11,359 nt of DNA, taken from positions 1-11,359 of the forward strand of contig JAHBMJ010002449.1 in assembly GCA_018398765.1 (NCBI GenBank), read 5' to 3'. The DNA is from Chromera velia. Its lineage: Eukaryota; Sar; Chromeraceae. This document shows positions 1 to 9,227 of this stretch, in pieces; position 1 is the stretch's first letter; each line of letters starts with the position of its first letter. The position numbers and the translations under genes were made by a program. The notes under the pieces were generated by a model, which was not told where the DNA came from, searched no databases, and saw only the letters and a program-made list of their open reading frames with translations.

Positions 1-185
1 GGGGGGGGGAGGAAGACGAAAGCACGCCTTTCTTTGTCGGCACGTCTTCGTTTTTTATTCCTCGTGTTCCCACTGGCACTCCCCGGATCGCTCCTGTTTT
101 TTTGCCGCTTTCTTGGCCGCACGGAGGGTTTTTCCGTCTATCCCTCGTGCCTGCGCTCTGTGCATGTGTCTATTTGCGTACGTCC

Positions 186-224
<39 letters not shown>

Positions 225-403
225 TGTATGTGTGCACGCGCGTGCAAAGTGTTTCCCGCCCTCTTTTAAGACATCGCCCATATGTATGCAGCAGACGTGG
301 CTTGCTTTTCGGGTGCTCTGCATGAGCGCAGTGTGGTTCCTTTCCGCCCTCTCAGATGGATGGATGTTGTTTTTCCACCCCCCACATGCGTGCGTGCGTG
401 CAG
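1..403. other. Left-edge sequence: G run and intron-like sequence before the first recognised exon
   Basis: The window starts with nine G residues, the kind of homopolymer at which assemblies break. Up to 403 the sequence is T-rich and GT-rich on the + strand, with no stretch that reads convincingly as protein, and it ends in GTGCGTGCGTGCAG, a usable 3' splice site. I read it as an intron of the DFRP-like gene whose 5' part lies to the left. A short exon could hide in the first 40 bases (the purine-rich GGAGGAAGACGAAAGCACG), but nothing proves it. Confidence 0.5.
187..234 (+). repeat. (GT)n microsatellite
   Basis: An uninterrupted TG run covers 187-217 and continues to 234 with two TATG interruptions. 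It lies in the putative intron upstream of the first exon seen, with GT on the sense strand of the gene. Confidence 0.95.
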
Positions 404-486
404 GAACGACTGGAAGCAGCCAAGAAGACGGGAGGAAAGGGACAACAGGTGCTCTCTGGAAGAGACCTTTTCGCTTTCGATCCCAG
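404..486 (+). CDS. DFRP-like gene, exon a
   Basis: This exon runs from after TGCAG to CCCAG|GTAGGT, a strong donor. It starts in phase 0 and ends two bases into the Ser codon of FDPS. It encodes ERLEAAKKTGGKGQQ followed by LSGRDLFAFDP, the DRG-binding core signature. Confidence 0.75.
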
Positions 487-537
487 GTAGGTCGTTGGTT
501 CACTGGTCTTCTTTTCTTTCTTCCCTTTTCTTCCTTC

Positions 538-569
<32 letters not shown>

Positions 570-592
570 TTCTTTCTTTTTCTTCTTTCTTG

Positions 593-623
<31 letters not shown>

Positions 624-630
624 TTTTTTT

Positions 631-662
<32 letters not shown>

Positions 663-1565
663 TTCTTCCTTCCTTTGTTCGTTCCTTCCTTCCTTCCTTC
701 CTTCCTTCCTTTCTTCCTTCCTTCCTTTCTTCCTTCCTTTCTTTCTTCCTTTCTTCCTTCCTTCCTTCCTTTCTTTCTTCCTTTCTCTCTTCCTTTCTCT
801 CTTCCTTTCTTTCTTTCTTTCTTTCTTTTTCTTTTTTTTTTCGTTCTTGCTTTCCTCGTTCTTCCTTTTTTTCCCTCTTTCTCCCTCCTCTGTGCGCGTC
901 GGGCTTCAGGGTCCGTTTCTATCTCTCTCGCTGCATATGTTACCTTCACCTGTTGTGCTTCCATGTCTTATGTTTTCCCTTATCGTTCGCGTTCCTCTGC
1001 TGACGCTGCCAGCCACCACTCCGGGATGCATCTCAGTAGATGTGTATGAGTACTTCCGTCTGCACTTTCTTTTTGTCAATCCGGCACTTCGACTAACCAA
1101 ATGCATCCCTCCCGGTCCTGCAGTCTGTTCGTGGATGCCGACGGCGCCGCTGACTTTGAGGACTACGAGGAGGACGAAGAGCACTGGAGACAGGTGCAGA
1201 AGGCGAACGAGGAGGAAATGAAGGCAGCTGCTCAGAGGTACAAGGAGGACATGCAGGAGAGGGAAGGGGAAGAAGAGAACGACGGCGGTGGAGAGGGAAA
1301 CAGTGCCTCTTCCTCTTCTTCCTCCTCCTCAAGTTCTTCCAGTAGTGCAAACGCTGCTGCAAGTAGCAGCGCTCCTCAGCCAAACGGGGGGGTGAAGGGA
1401 GGGGAGGGGGAGGAGGGAGACGGCGAGGCTGACGCAGCGCCTATCAACCGGGATTTGTTTATGGAGGGTGATGAGGTCAGTGATCGTGCGTGCCGACACG
1501 CAACTCTCTCTCTCTCTCTCTGTCTCTCTCTTTCGCTCTCTTTTCCTCCCCCCCCCCCCCCCCCN

Positions 1566-1604
<39 letters not shown>

Positions 1605-1840
1605 ATGTGAGAGAGAGGGAGAACGAGGTCTTGAATGAGGCGGATGGGATGAAGGAGCCAGTCCGATTCAGGGAAGGGAGAACGACTTTCTTTCTGCTCT
1701 GCCTTTTGTTCATCACGATTGATGCCTGAATGGGTATGCTTGTGTCCAGGTATTTCTTTTTTCTCATACTGCCCTTGTGTGAATATTTCGTTTTGCAGGG
1801 CGACCTCGACAACTTGGATGACTTGGATGACGACGACTGA
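404..1840 (+). CDS. DFRP / ZC3H15 / Tma46-like protein, C-terminal part (3 exons, 5'-partial)
   Basis: The coding exons are 404-486, 1124-1475 and 1799-1840, which join in frame to 158 codons plus TGA. The protein begins ERLEAAKKTGGKG and then has the core LSGRDLFAFDPSLFVDADGA. This matches the DFRP C-terminal region of ZC3H15 and yeast Tma46, where a GRE-x-F-x-F-x-P motif precedes an acidic F-D-D-D segment. A Glu- and Lys-rich helix follows (EEDEEHWRQVQKANEEEMKA), then a Glu/Gly/Ser low-complexity linker. The acidic tail APINRDLFMEGDE-GDLDNLDDLDDDD closely parallels the NENLF...DLDELEEEL type of ending in ZC3H15. Family members bind and stabilise DRG1/Rbg1 GTPases on ribosomes in the cytoplasm. 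That function is known for the family and inferred here. The CCCH zinc-finger half is not in the window. The gene converges on the large - strand gene. Confidence 0.75.
507..842 (+). repeat. Intronic homopyrimidine CTTT/CCTT tract
   Basis: These 336 bases contain no A and only three G residues (592, 677, 681). They are built from CTTT, then CCTT, then CTTT/CTCT units with T runs. The tract fills most of intron 487-1123 of the DFRP-like gene, pyrimidine on the sense strand. Long Phe/Leu/Ser reading frames on the + strand here, and Lys/Glu/Arg frames on the - strand, are repeat artefacts and not genes. Confidence 0.97.
1124..1475 (+). CDS. DFRP-like gene, exon b
   Basis: The acceptor is TCCTGCAG|T and the donor is GATGAG|GTCAGT. 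The first T completes the Ser codon left by the previous exon, and the exon ends on a codon boundary (phase 0). It encodes the acidic DFRP segment, a charged helix, a run of about 20 residues that are mostly Ser, a Gly/Glu-rich linker and APINRDLFMEGDE. Confidence 0.8.
1504..1602 (+). repeat. (CT)n, C17, N, (CT)n, (GT)n composite repeat
   Basis: CT repeats at about 1504-1532 are followed by C at 1548-1564, an undetermined base at 1565, CT at 1566-1594 and GT to 1602. All lie in intron 1476-1798, pyrimidine on the sense strand. The C run and N suggest an unresolved repeat length, so the true size here is unknown. Confidence 0.95.
1799..1840 (+). CDS. DFRP-like gene, terminal exon
   Basis: The acceptor is CGTTTTGCAG|GGC in phase 0. 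The exon encodes GDLDNLDDLDDDD and then TGA at 1838-1840. The alternating Leu and Asp pattern is the usual acidic end of ZC3H15-type proteins, which is why I accept such a short exon. Confidence 0.75.
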   Translation, partial: GDLDNLDDLDDDD

Positions 1841-3120
1841 GGTGGGATTGGATGGGGGAGACTTGGGGGAAGCAGAGAATGAAAGAGAGAAGCGAAGGAG
1901 ATAGACCAAGAGAAGACGAGGTGGTTGGAGAAGGACAGGGGAGGAGAGATGGAGAGGCTCAAGTCCGTCTCTCCTCCCTTCCCGATTTGTTTGTGCCCCT
2001 GTTCATGTCCTCTGAAAGGAGGAAGCTGATCCGGTTGTGTCAAGAAGTCTGCAGAAAGAGAGAAAAGACGACTGTGTCTTGCTGTCTTCTTCCTTTCATC
2101 TTCGGAGAGAGGAAGGGGGGGGCTACTTCTGATCTGATCCCATGCAGCTTTCTTTTCTTTGTGTTCGATGATCGCATTGGGGGGCCGCGGGGGGTGGTGG
2201 GGCAGATGGGGTGGTTCTGTGACGAATGAAGGCGATGGGACAGAGAAAGAGGGGAAGGGCGGGGGGGTATTGTTGATTCAGTCTCATTGCCTTCGCTTGT
2301 CGGTCCGCGTCTTTTCTTGGTTTTTTTTGTCGGGATGGGATACACGTCGAGTGCTCTCTCTCCTTGGGCACAACCGGGAAGGGAAGGGGAGGGAATGGTG
2401 ACTTCTTTTCTTTGTGAGTCTCTCACTGTGAGCCTGTGGTGGAGGGGAAGGGGTGACGTGGTTGCAGCGGCAGGTGTGAAGGCGTGGGTGAGGGTGTGGG
2501 TGTGGGGACAGAGGGTTCCCCTCCATCCGAACTTTGCAGAGCGCCAGCTAGCGTATCTGTGCAGGTTGGCGTGTCTGGGTCTGGGTGGTGGTGGTGGGGG
2601 CAAATTAAGGGATTAGGCGGCAGTGTGTTGATTTTTCTTCTCGAACTTGTGGCGATGTCTGTCGGTCGTCTCCTTCGCTTACCCTCACACTTTTCGTTTC
2701 TCCCTGCCTTTCTTCCCCGTCCATTGAATAGTCAAGAGAATCCTTGTGCCCACCAATGCGGACACGTGCATGCAAGTCACCTGCATGAGGCCTCTGACAC
2801 TGCGGAAGGAAGGGGGGGGGGAAAGTCGGGCCATCGCTGCTTGTTTGAAGCCCGCGGTGAGCAGTACACAACTCTGTGGAAAGGCAGTTGGAGACTCCAG
2901 CAGCTGCCCAAGATGATTCATATCAAGTTTTCAATTTCCCATTTCCAAGCTGGCTACTGTTCTTCCATCGACCCCGAAGGGCGCCGGGGACGTTCCGTAC
3001 AGAGTTTAATGACAATTGATGTGTCATGATGTCTAACGCTGATATGACATATTTGTGTCGGGCTCGTGTAGCCGCTGCATCCAAGTCGGAAACGAAAACA
3101 ATCATTACACATCTGGATTA
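1841..3120. other. Intergenic / 3' flanking region, no gene recognised
   Basis: This lies downstream of the DFRP-like stop. It is G-rich on the + strand up to about 2620 (many runs of 4 to 9 G) and mixed after that. Several open frames cross it on both strands. They have biased composition (Pro/His/Ser or Gly/Trp), no partner exons and no domain I recognise. The first few hundred bases are probably 3' UTR. No tRNA or other structured RNA was seen. Confidence 0.5.
2179..2211 (+). other. G-quadruplex-type motif
   Basis: Four G runs of 6, 6, 4 and 4 bases (2179-2184, 2189-2194, 2199-2202, 2208-2211) are separated by loops of 4, 4 and 5 bases. This satisfies the usual G4 pattern. It lies about 340 bases after the DFRP-like stop, on that gene's sense strand, so it could form in the 3' RNA or in the DNA. 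Confidence 0.6.
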
Positions 3121-3540
3121 CATGTTTTTCTTTTTATTCTGAAAATTTAAACACTCACTAGTTTTTCACCATACACTTTTCTAGATATTTACAAATCTAC
3201 TAACAAAAAACTGCAGAAGCTAGCTATAGAAACTTATTAGAAAGCTAGTAAGCTACTAAAATACTTGATAAGCTAGTTGAGAAGAAGCTATATGACTAGC
3301 TTTTATCTGATAGTTGATATTCAAAGTTTGTCTTTAGATTTGACGTTTATAAAAAAAGAAGAACTTTTATTAAAACGGTCATAATCTGCTCTCATTTGGC
3401 TCTCGATCACACAGCGATTCACTAGGCGATTCACGCTTTTCAAAGTTTTAACCTAGTTTTTAACTATAGGTTTTTAACTAGTTTTTAGGCGTTAAGTCTT
3501 AAAGACAAGTAATGTAATGAAACAATCTAGTTAGGAAACG
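3121..3540. other. AT-rich, CTAG-dense island between convergent genes
   Basis: Counting line by line gives about 30% GC over these 420 bases, far below the flanks. The tetramer CTAG occurs about ten times. CTAGTTTTTA is repeated directly at 3453-3462 and 3478-3487, and AAAGCTAGT at 3241-3249 is the exact inverted complement of 3295-3303. There is no coding frame of note. It could be a decayed low-GC insertion, a matrix-attachment-like segment, or an organelle-derived piece. I cannot choose from sequence alone. Confidence 0.6.
3241..3303. repeat. 9-bp inverted repeat inside the AT-rich island
   Basis: AAAGCTAGT (3241-3249) and ACTAGCTTT (3295-3303) are perfect inverted copies about 45 bases apart. 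The bases between contain further AAGCTA/TAGCTT-like copies, so several stem pairings are possible. Confidence 0.6.
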
Positions 3541-3917
3541 ATGTGTGATTCCGCCCTGAGAGAGTGACGATTAACGGTGAGTCCTGCCTGGCCACGCAGC
3601 CCACGGTACGCTCACACGTCATTCATCCCAGTGCGCATGATCTAGTCCAGGGCTCTTGCTCGGGCTAGCAGACCGACTTCTTAGTATTTATGAATGGCGA
3701 ATCGATCTCACTGCCGACCAAACAGTCAAAGTAGGGGGAGCGTGTAATCCAACTCGCACATGTAGACAGTCAAGGACAGTCCGAGGACACCTTGCCAGCG
3801 CACATGATTTCTTTCTGCGTGCCCAGATGAACGCTGGATCGCCAAAAAACGCCACAAAAAACCCTGGACGGATGCCAATGCCCCCCCGGCTACCACACAA
3901 GCAAGCCCGCTGAACCC
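3541..3917. other. Intergenic sequence just beyond the - strand gene's stop
   Basis: Base composition returns to that of the rest of the window. I see no coding pattern, repeat or RNA gene. Its right half is probably the 3' UTR of the - strand gene, whose stop is at 3920-3918. Confidence 0.4.
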
Positions 3918-4046
3918 TCACATGCGGTTGCTGGGAGACCGCACGACTCCCGGGATGCGGGCAATGGACGGGGGCCACGGGTAGATCGGGTTCTCTAGGA
4001 GAGACGCCGCAAGGACGTGCTCAACAGCAGGACGGACCCAGAAGGG
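3918..4046 (-). CDS. Large gene, terminal exon 12
   Basis: The acceptor GCATGCAG|CCC is in phase 0 and has a (CTGT)n tract 14-30 bases upstream on the sense strand. The exon encodes PFWVRPAVEHVLAASLLENP, then YPWPPSIARIPGV and a short basic end, stopping at TGA 3920-3918. It joins smoothly to exon 11 (...DAQLLKQ-PFWVRP). Confidence 0.72.
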   Translation of the reverse strand, partial: PFWVRPAVEHVLAASLLENPIYPWPPSIARIPGVVRSPSNRM

Positions 4047-7000
4047 CTGCATGCTTGGACAAACAGACAGACAGACAATATGGTTTCTCTCCCTCCTCTT
4101 GAGACAGACAGACAGACGGACGGACAAACAGAAAAACAGATGTGGAGGCCGTGTATTTCTCTACCGACAAGCGGACAATTACTGTAGACTGTTCTGAAGC
4201 AAAAAGACAGCCAAGAAAAATAGCAACGTAACGGAGTCAATTGCTTTGGGTAGGACGCTACTTTGAAGCCGTCTTCTTTTCACTAACTAGCATTTACACG
4301 CCTTCCTGCCCGCCACTCCGTCTTCAACGCACTTTTTGCGCTCAGCATCTCGACACACAGCGACAACGATCGATCAACTCCACGACAGATTCTATCAAAA
4401 AGCATGATCGAAGAGTTGCGATTGTGATCACACAAGGCAGTCTTTTCTTTACCCACCTGCTTCAAAAGCTGAGCATCCGAAACCATCTCGCCCAGACCGA
4501 GGGAGCTCTGCGTCCAGACAGACAAAGAGACAAAGAGACAGAAGGAGAGACTGCATATTTCTTTCTTTTCCCTCCCTCTCTTCATGAACGCAACCGACGA
4601 AAAAGAGGGAAAGAACCACCGAGACAGGAGGGTAAATCAGTGGGCTCAACTGTGACTAGCTGAATCCTCTTCATGAAGGCCTGTTCAATTTCCTTTGTGA
4701 TGCATCCTTCGATTTTTGAACACGTGTGTCTGCCCATCCTGTTTTGTTTCACTTGCCGCTGACCTGACTACAGAGTGAGCATCTCTTGATTGCCAGTGCG
4801 CATCGATTTTTGGGAAAATGACTGGAGGTTGAGCCGAATGCGCAGAACAAAAGGGGTACATGTTTGGGGTTTGGTTGTATGGATGATTTGCCAGACACCG
4901 ATAAAAAGATTTATGGACGGAAGTGCCCGTGTGTCAAAAAACCAACTCGATGCTCCTCTATGACGTCAAGTCTGTCAAAGCAATATTCTCGAGGAAATCA
5001 AATCACAATTCGACCATTGCGAACTCTTGAATGACTCATGAATGCTCTCACACTCACTCACTGACCTGATCCTCCTCGATGCTGTAGAATCTGTTCAGCC
5101 AGAGGTCCGCAGACTCGCAAGCCGAGAGGGATCTCATGGCAAAGGAAGAGTGTTTCTTCTGCATCCCCCCTGCACCTGCACCCGCACCTGCACCTCCCCC
5201 ACCGTTCTCCCCCTCCTTTCCCTCTGCCCCCTCCTTCGCCCTTTTCTCGCCTGATGAGGATGTGAAAGGCTGTGGGGATTCTCCCCCTATACCCTTTTCC
5301 TTTTCCTCCTCCAACATTGTCGTCAGTGCTTGCTTGAGGGGGGACATCTTGGGAGTGGCGGGGGCAGAGGACCGCAGAGCCTGACCGAGCTCAGTCTCCA
5401 TTTCGCTCTGCCTTGCGAGGCTCTCCTGGCTGAAAATTCCAGGCACAGGAAGTGCGAGTTGGCTCTGCTGGGGAGTTGGATTCTCTAGCGAGGCTGGCTC
5501 GGCAGGCTCGGCCGGGGGTGTTTGCAGCGGAGGGGAAGCGATCGGAGAGCCCTCTGCAGACTGCAGCCGTGCGTCCCCATCCTCTTCCGTCCGTATGAGA
5601 GAAGAGTCCATAGCGCTGTTCAGCTGTCGACCGGGCAGAACGGGTTCGTGTCGCACCCGCGTGTACAGAAGGATGCGGTCCATTTTGGATTCCATCGGCC
5701 GGTTGTCGAAGGAGATGGGCCACATGGGCGACTGCGTGGGTGTGGCCACATAGACAGACAGACAGACTGTATACTTCTTTCCCCCCCTCTTCTCTTTTTG
5801 GCGGACTATACGGTCTCTGTTTTTCCTCTCTTTCTCTTTTCATGGCAGACAGACCGACCGATAGACGGACAGGTGAGGTCAAATAAAGAAAGCACCGAGG
5901 AGATGTGAATCGAGGAGTACCGCCAGAAAGAAAAACAAAGCCGAGGATGAAGTTGGAGTCCCAAATTCACACGTGCAGTTTCTCATTGATTCCGACAAGG
6001 AAGGAAGGGGGTGATCATAAGTACTCATCGATCGATGACAGGAATTTCATTCGTGTGTGTGACTCACATACATACCTCCACAACATCGGAGCTTCTTCTT
6101 CTGGTCGACAGAGCGTAGTCATACGGAGAAGCATCGTCTGTGAGGACCCAGGTGCGTGGAACATCAAGAGATGCCGTCTGTCTCCGACCGTCTGGCCACA
6201 CAATCGTCACCCTGCAGACAAACATGCAGTGAGGACGGCCGGTAGACAGAGGAAGGATCTCAACTTGACTTCACGCCCTTCAGCTTCAGAGGAAAATTTC
6301 CAAATTCCGCCCGCAGAAACTGACAAGGATGGGTGAAGACAGTGCAGCAAGAGAAGAAAGAGACAAGAAGGAGAAAAGGGTCAAGACCATAGTAGAAAAA
6401 AGAGTTGAAATAAAAAGCCACGAATTGATCCGTGATTCCTTGCCTTTCAGTCAGCGAAAGAGCTTGCAAGGAAGATACCAAAGCCTCCACACACCATCGA
6501 ACAAACCTTCCCAACCCTTCCCACCTGTACCACATTCCCGCCTGTCTGCTCTCCACAATTTCCTGATGCACGAGCGTCTTGCGAAGGTAGAGTCTCCTGC
6601 TCTCGGATGCGAATGTCTCCTCCACCTCCCCCGGCCCGACCCGCCGTGCCATCAACCCCCCTCCCTCCCCCTCGGCCCCCCCTTCCCCTTCCGGGTCCCC
6701 CGACACCTCCTCTCTGGCCTCGGTGCTTGTGGCTAAAACCTGCTGGTCGATCACCAGGCCGTCATGTTCTGCAAACAGCCTGAGGATCCCTGTGCCTGCC
6801 GGAGACGGGTTCAGACGATGAGATCCCTCCGAGAGCAGACCCGCGCCCACCTCTTCCAGCCCAAAGAAGACCCCCGCACTCGTCGGCAACACCAACGGTA
6901 GGGCACCGTTGCTGCAGATGAAAAGAAAGAAAGAAAGAGAGGCGACAAATGAGGAATTCCGTGTCCAAACTGGAGAAAGAAAGAGAGCGGAAAGAAAAGT

Positions 7001-9170
7001 GGCAGAAAGCGATGTGGAGAAGAAACTAATCTGCATACACAACTACCGCGGAGGGTGTCATACGTTTCGCGTCGGGACATGAAGTATAAATGAGGATGGA
7101 TCTTCGAGCATGCGAGGGGCGATGTGAACAAACGCAAACACACACACACACACAGAGACACACACACACACGCACATACTTGCATACACAGAGAGAGAAA
7201 CAGATTGTGATCAACACGCACCCCATCCGTCTTCATGTTCACGCAGAAAGACGCACGAATCGAGGCCTGAAGAACAGTCTGGCACTCCGCATCCCAGCAG
7301 TTGTCCATTGAAACAACGAATCATTTGGAAGAATTCAAAGACCCACGTGCGTGCAAGCACACATGGAAGTCAAATGTCTACCTGCCCCCCCCAAAAAAGT
7401 CAGGTAACGATACACAAACAAAAGAAAAGAAAAGAAAAGAAAAGGAAAGCAGAGTGACGCGAACTCACTCATCCGGATCCAGGAAAATCCCGTTGTCCAT
7501 AATTCGCAGGCTTTCCGTTGTTGTGCGCACCCGCACTCCCACTACCATCGACAGCGCCTGCTCCAAATTGGTCCCTGTGGCGACGTAGGAATATCCCCTC
7601 ATGGGGTTCGATCGACAAAACCATAACTCTCCTTGCTTCGACAACGGGGGGGCAGTTGGTGATCCTGGATCTTTGCATATTTGGTCCATCAGTTTTTCAG
7701 CGTCCAGTTTTCTGACAGAGGAATCGGGAGAATCCGCTGATTCATCAGAGTTCTCTGGTGCTTCTCCATCTCTTTCCGCTTCTTCTTCCTCTTGTTGAGG
7801 ACTTTTCGGCGAGGAAGACGAGTCTCCAGATTCTTCCTTTTCTTTCCCTTCCTCCTGCTCCCCGCCTGCATTCTCATTGCTTAGAGGTGAACCCGATCTC
7901 GCAGCTGAAGAGGAAGAAGGGGACCCTCCCGCCTTTCTTGAACTTGGACTGCCTCCCCCCTTCTGTCTCCTCTCCTCCATTGCTACTGCTCTCTTGAGTC
8001 TCCGAATCAACACTTCAGGAAGGAGTGCCGAGAGTTCGGACCTCTGGAGACGCTTGTGGAACCAGAAGGGTCTCTCGCGTTGCTGCAACCAGGGGGTGAG
8101 GAAAGAGAAAGGCAAAAAATTTCATCAAGATACCGAAAAAAAAGAATTACCGTTCCTGCTATTCAGCAATCGTAGAATCACGCCTAAACAAGCATCCCCT
8201 CTGCCCCTCTTGCTTGAGCGTCAATCACTCACCGTCTCGTCTCTCCGGAGAAGCCCAGACAGTTCGGATGCGAACACCTCACCAACCCACCGAAAGTTCA
8301 CCTGCAGAGAAGCGAAGCAAACGTACACCAGACCGAAAAGAACTGAAAAAAAAATAACTACGTCAAACGCCAATCGAGCTTTCGACAAAACGGACGTGCA
8401 CCCAAGATTCCAGGTCAGGGAGAAAAACGGGAATTAGAAAGAGGAAAAGAAAAACAGGAGAAACGGGAGAAAGAAAGAAGAAAGAAACAAAGAAAGGAGA
8501 CAAAAACAAAAGGAAGGGGCTCATTGACGAATGCACAAACGAATGGAAACGAGCATCAAGAAACAAAACCGAAAGACCGACCGACCGGATCTACAGGGGG
8601 AGGGTAATCGTCCCACACGCTCGCACTCTGCCTGGCAAGGGCCAGTGCTCGGAGGTCCGCTGGGCTTTTGGGCGGTGATGTCGACAGCCGGCGATCACTC
8701 ACATAGAGCGCCTGAACTGCCGCAGTCGCACTTCTGCATCCATTCATTTATTCAGCAGAAAGTTCTGCTCTCTGCATCGTCTCTGTTCTGTCCATGCATT
8801 GTTCGAAGTTATTTTTCTGTGTCTTTTCCGACTAACATTTGGTATGGCAATCGGTCAGTTTGTGCCCCTCACAAACACTTTCTTGTCTGTGTGTGCAAAT
8901 GGAAACCGCGAAACGTGCAGTTCTTCGTAAACTTTCCCGATTTGGTGGGGCGATCAACACGGCATTTGCATACCTGCGGAAGCCCGCCCTGACCCGACAA
9001 CGCAGACAAGCAGACTGTGCGAGAGAGATCTGATTGAAAGATGCACGAGGAGGACAGATTCCTGCTAGCACCCTTTCGAGTCCTACATCGATCCCCAATT
9101 GACTTGCAATTTACTTGCCTGAGAAGAGAAGCTGATTGACAGCTAGGCATAGTGATCAGAGAAGAGAGAG

Positions 9171-9227
<57 letters not shown>

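Noticed and set aside
500-964. - strand Lys/Glu/Arg-rich open frame
   Set aside because: It is the antisense of the same homopyrimidine repeat, with no non-repeat protein content.
34-1221. Long + strand open frame rich in Phe/Leu/Ser across the pyrimidine tract
   Set aside because: It is open only because CTTT/CCTT repeats cannot form stop codons. It runs through well-supported splice sites of the DFRP-like gene.
2040-2603. - strand Pro/His/Ser-rich frame in the intergenic region
   Set aside because: Its composition follows the G-rich + strand. There are no splice partners, domain or plausible start context.
2484-3029. + strand 181-codon frame after the DFRP-like gene
   Set aside because: Its sequence is mixed with no recognisable motif, and it crosses composition changes. 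I could not support it as a gene.
4241-4663. + strand 140-codon frame opposite exon 11
   Set aside because: It overlaps the supported - strand exon and intron repeats and has no recognised content.
7210-7311. Frame with NCWDAECQTVLQASIRASF in intron 7 as a normal coding exon
   Set aside because: The protein-like frame does not match the phase left by exon 7 or needed by exon 8. I kept it only as a possible poison exon.
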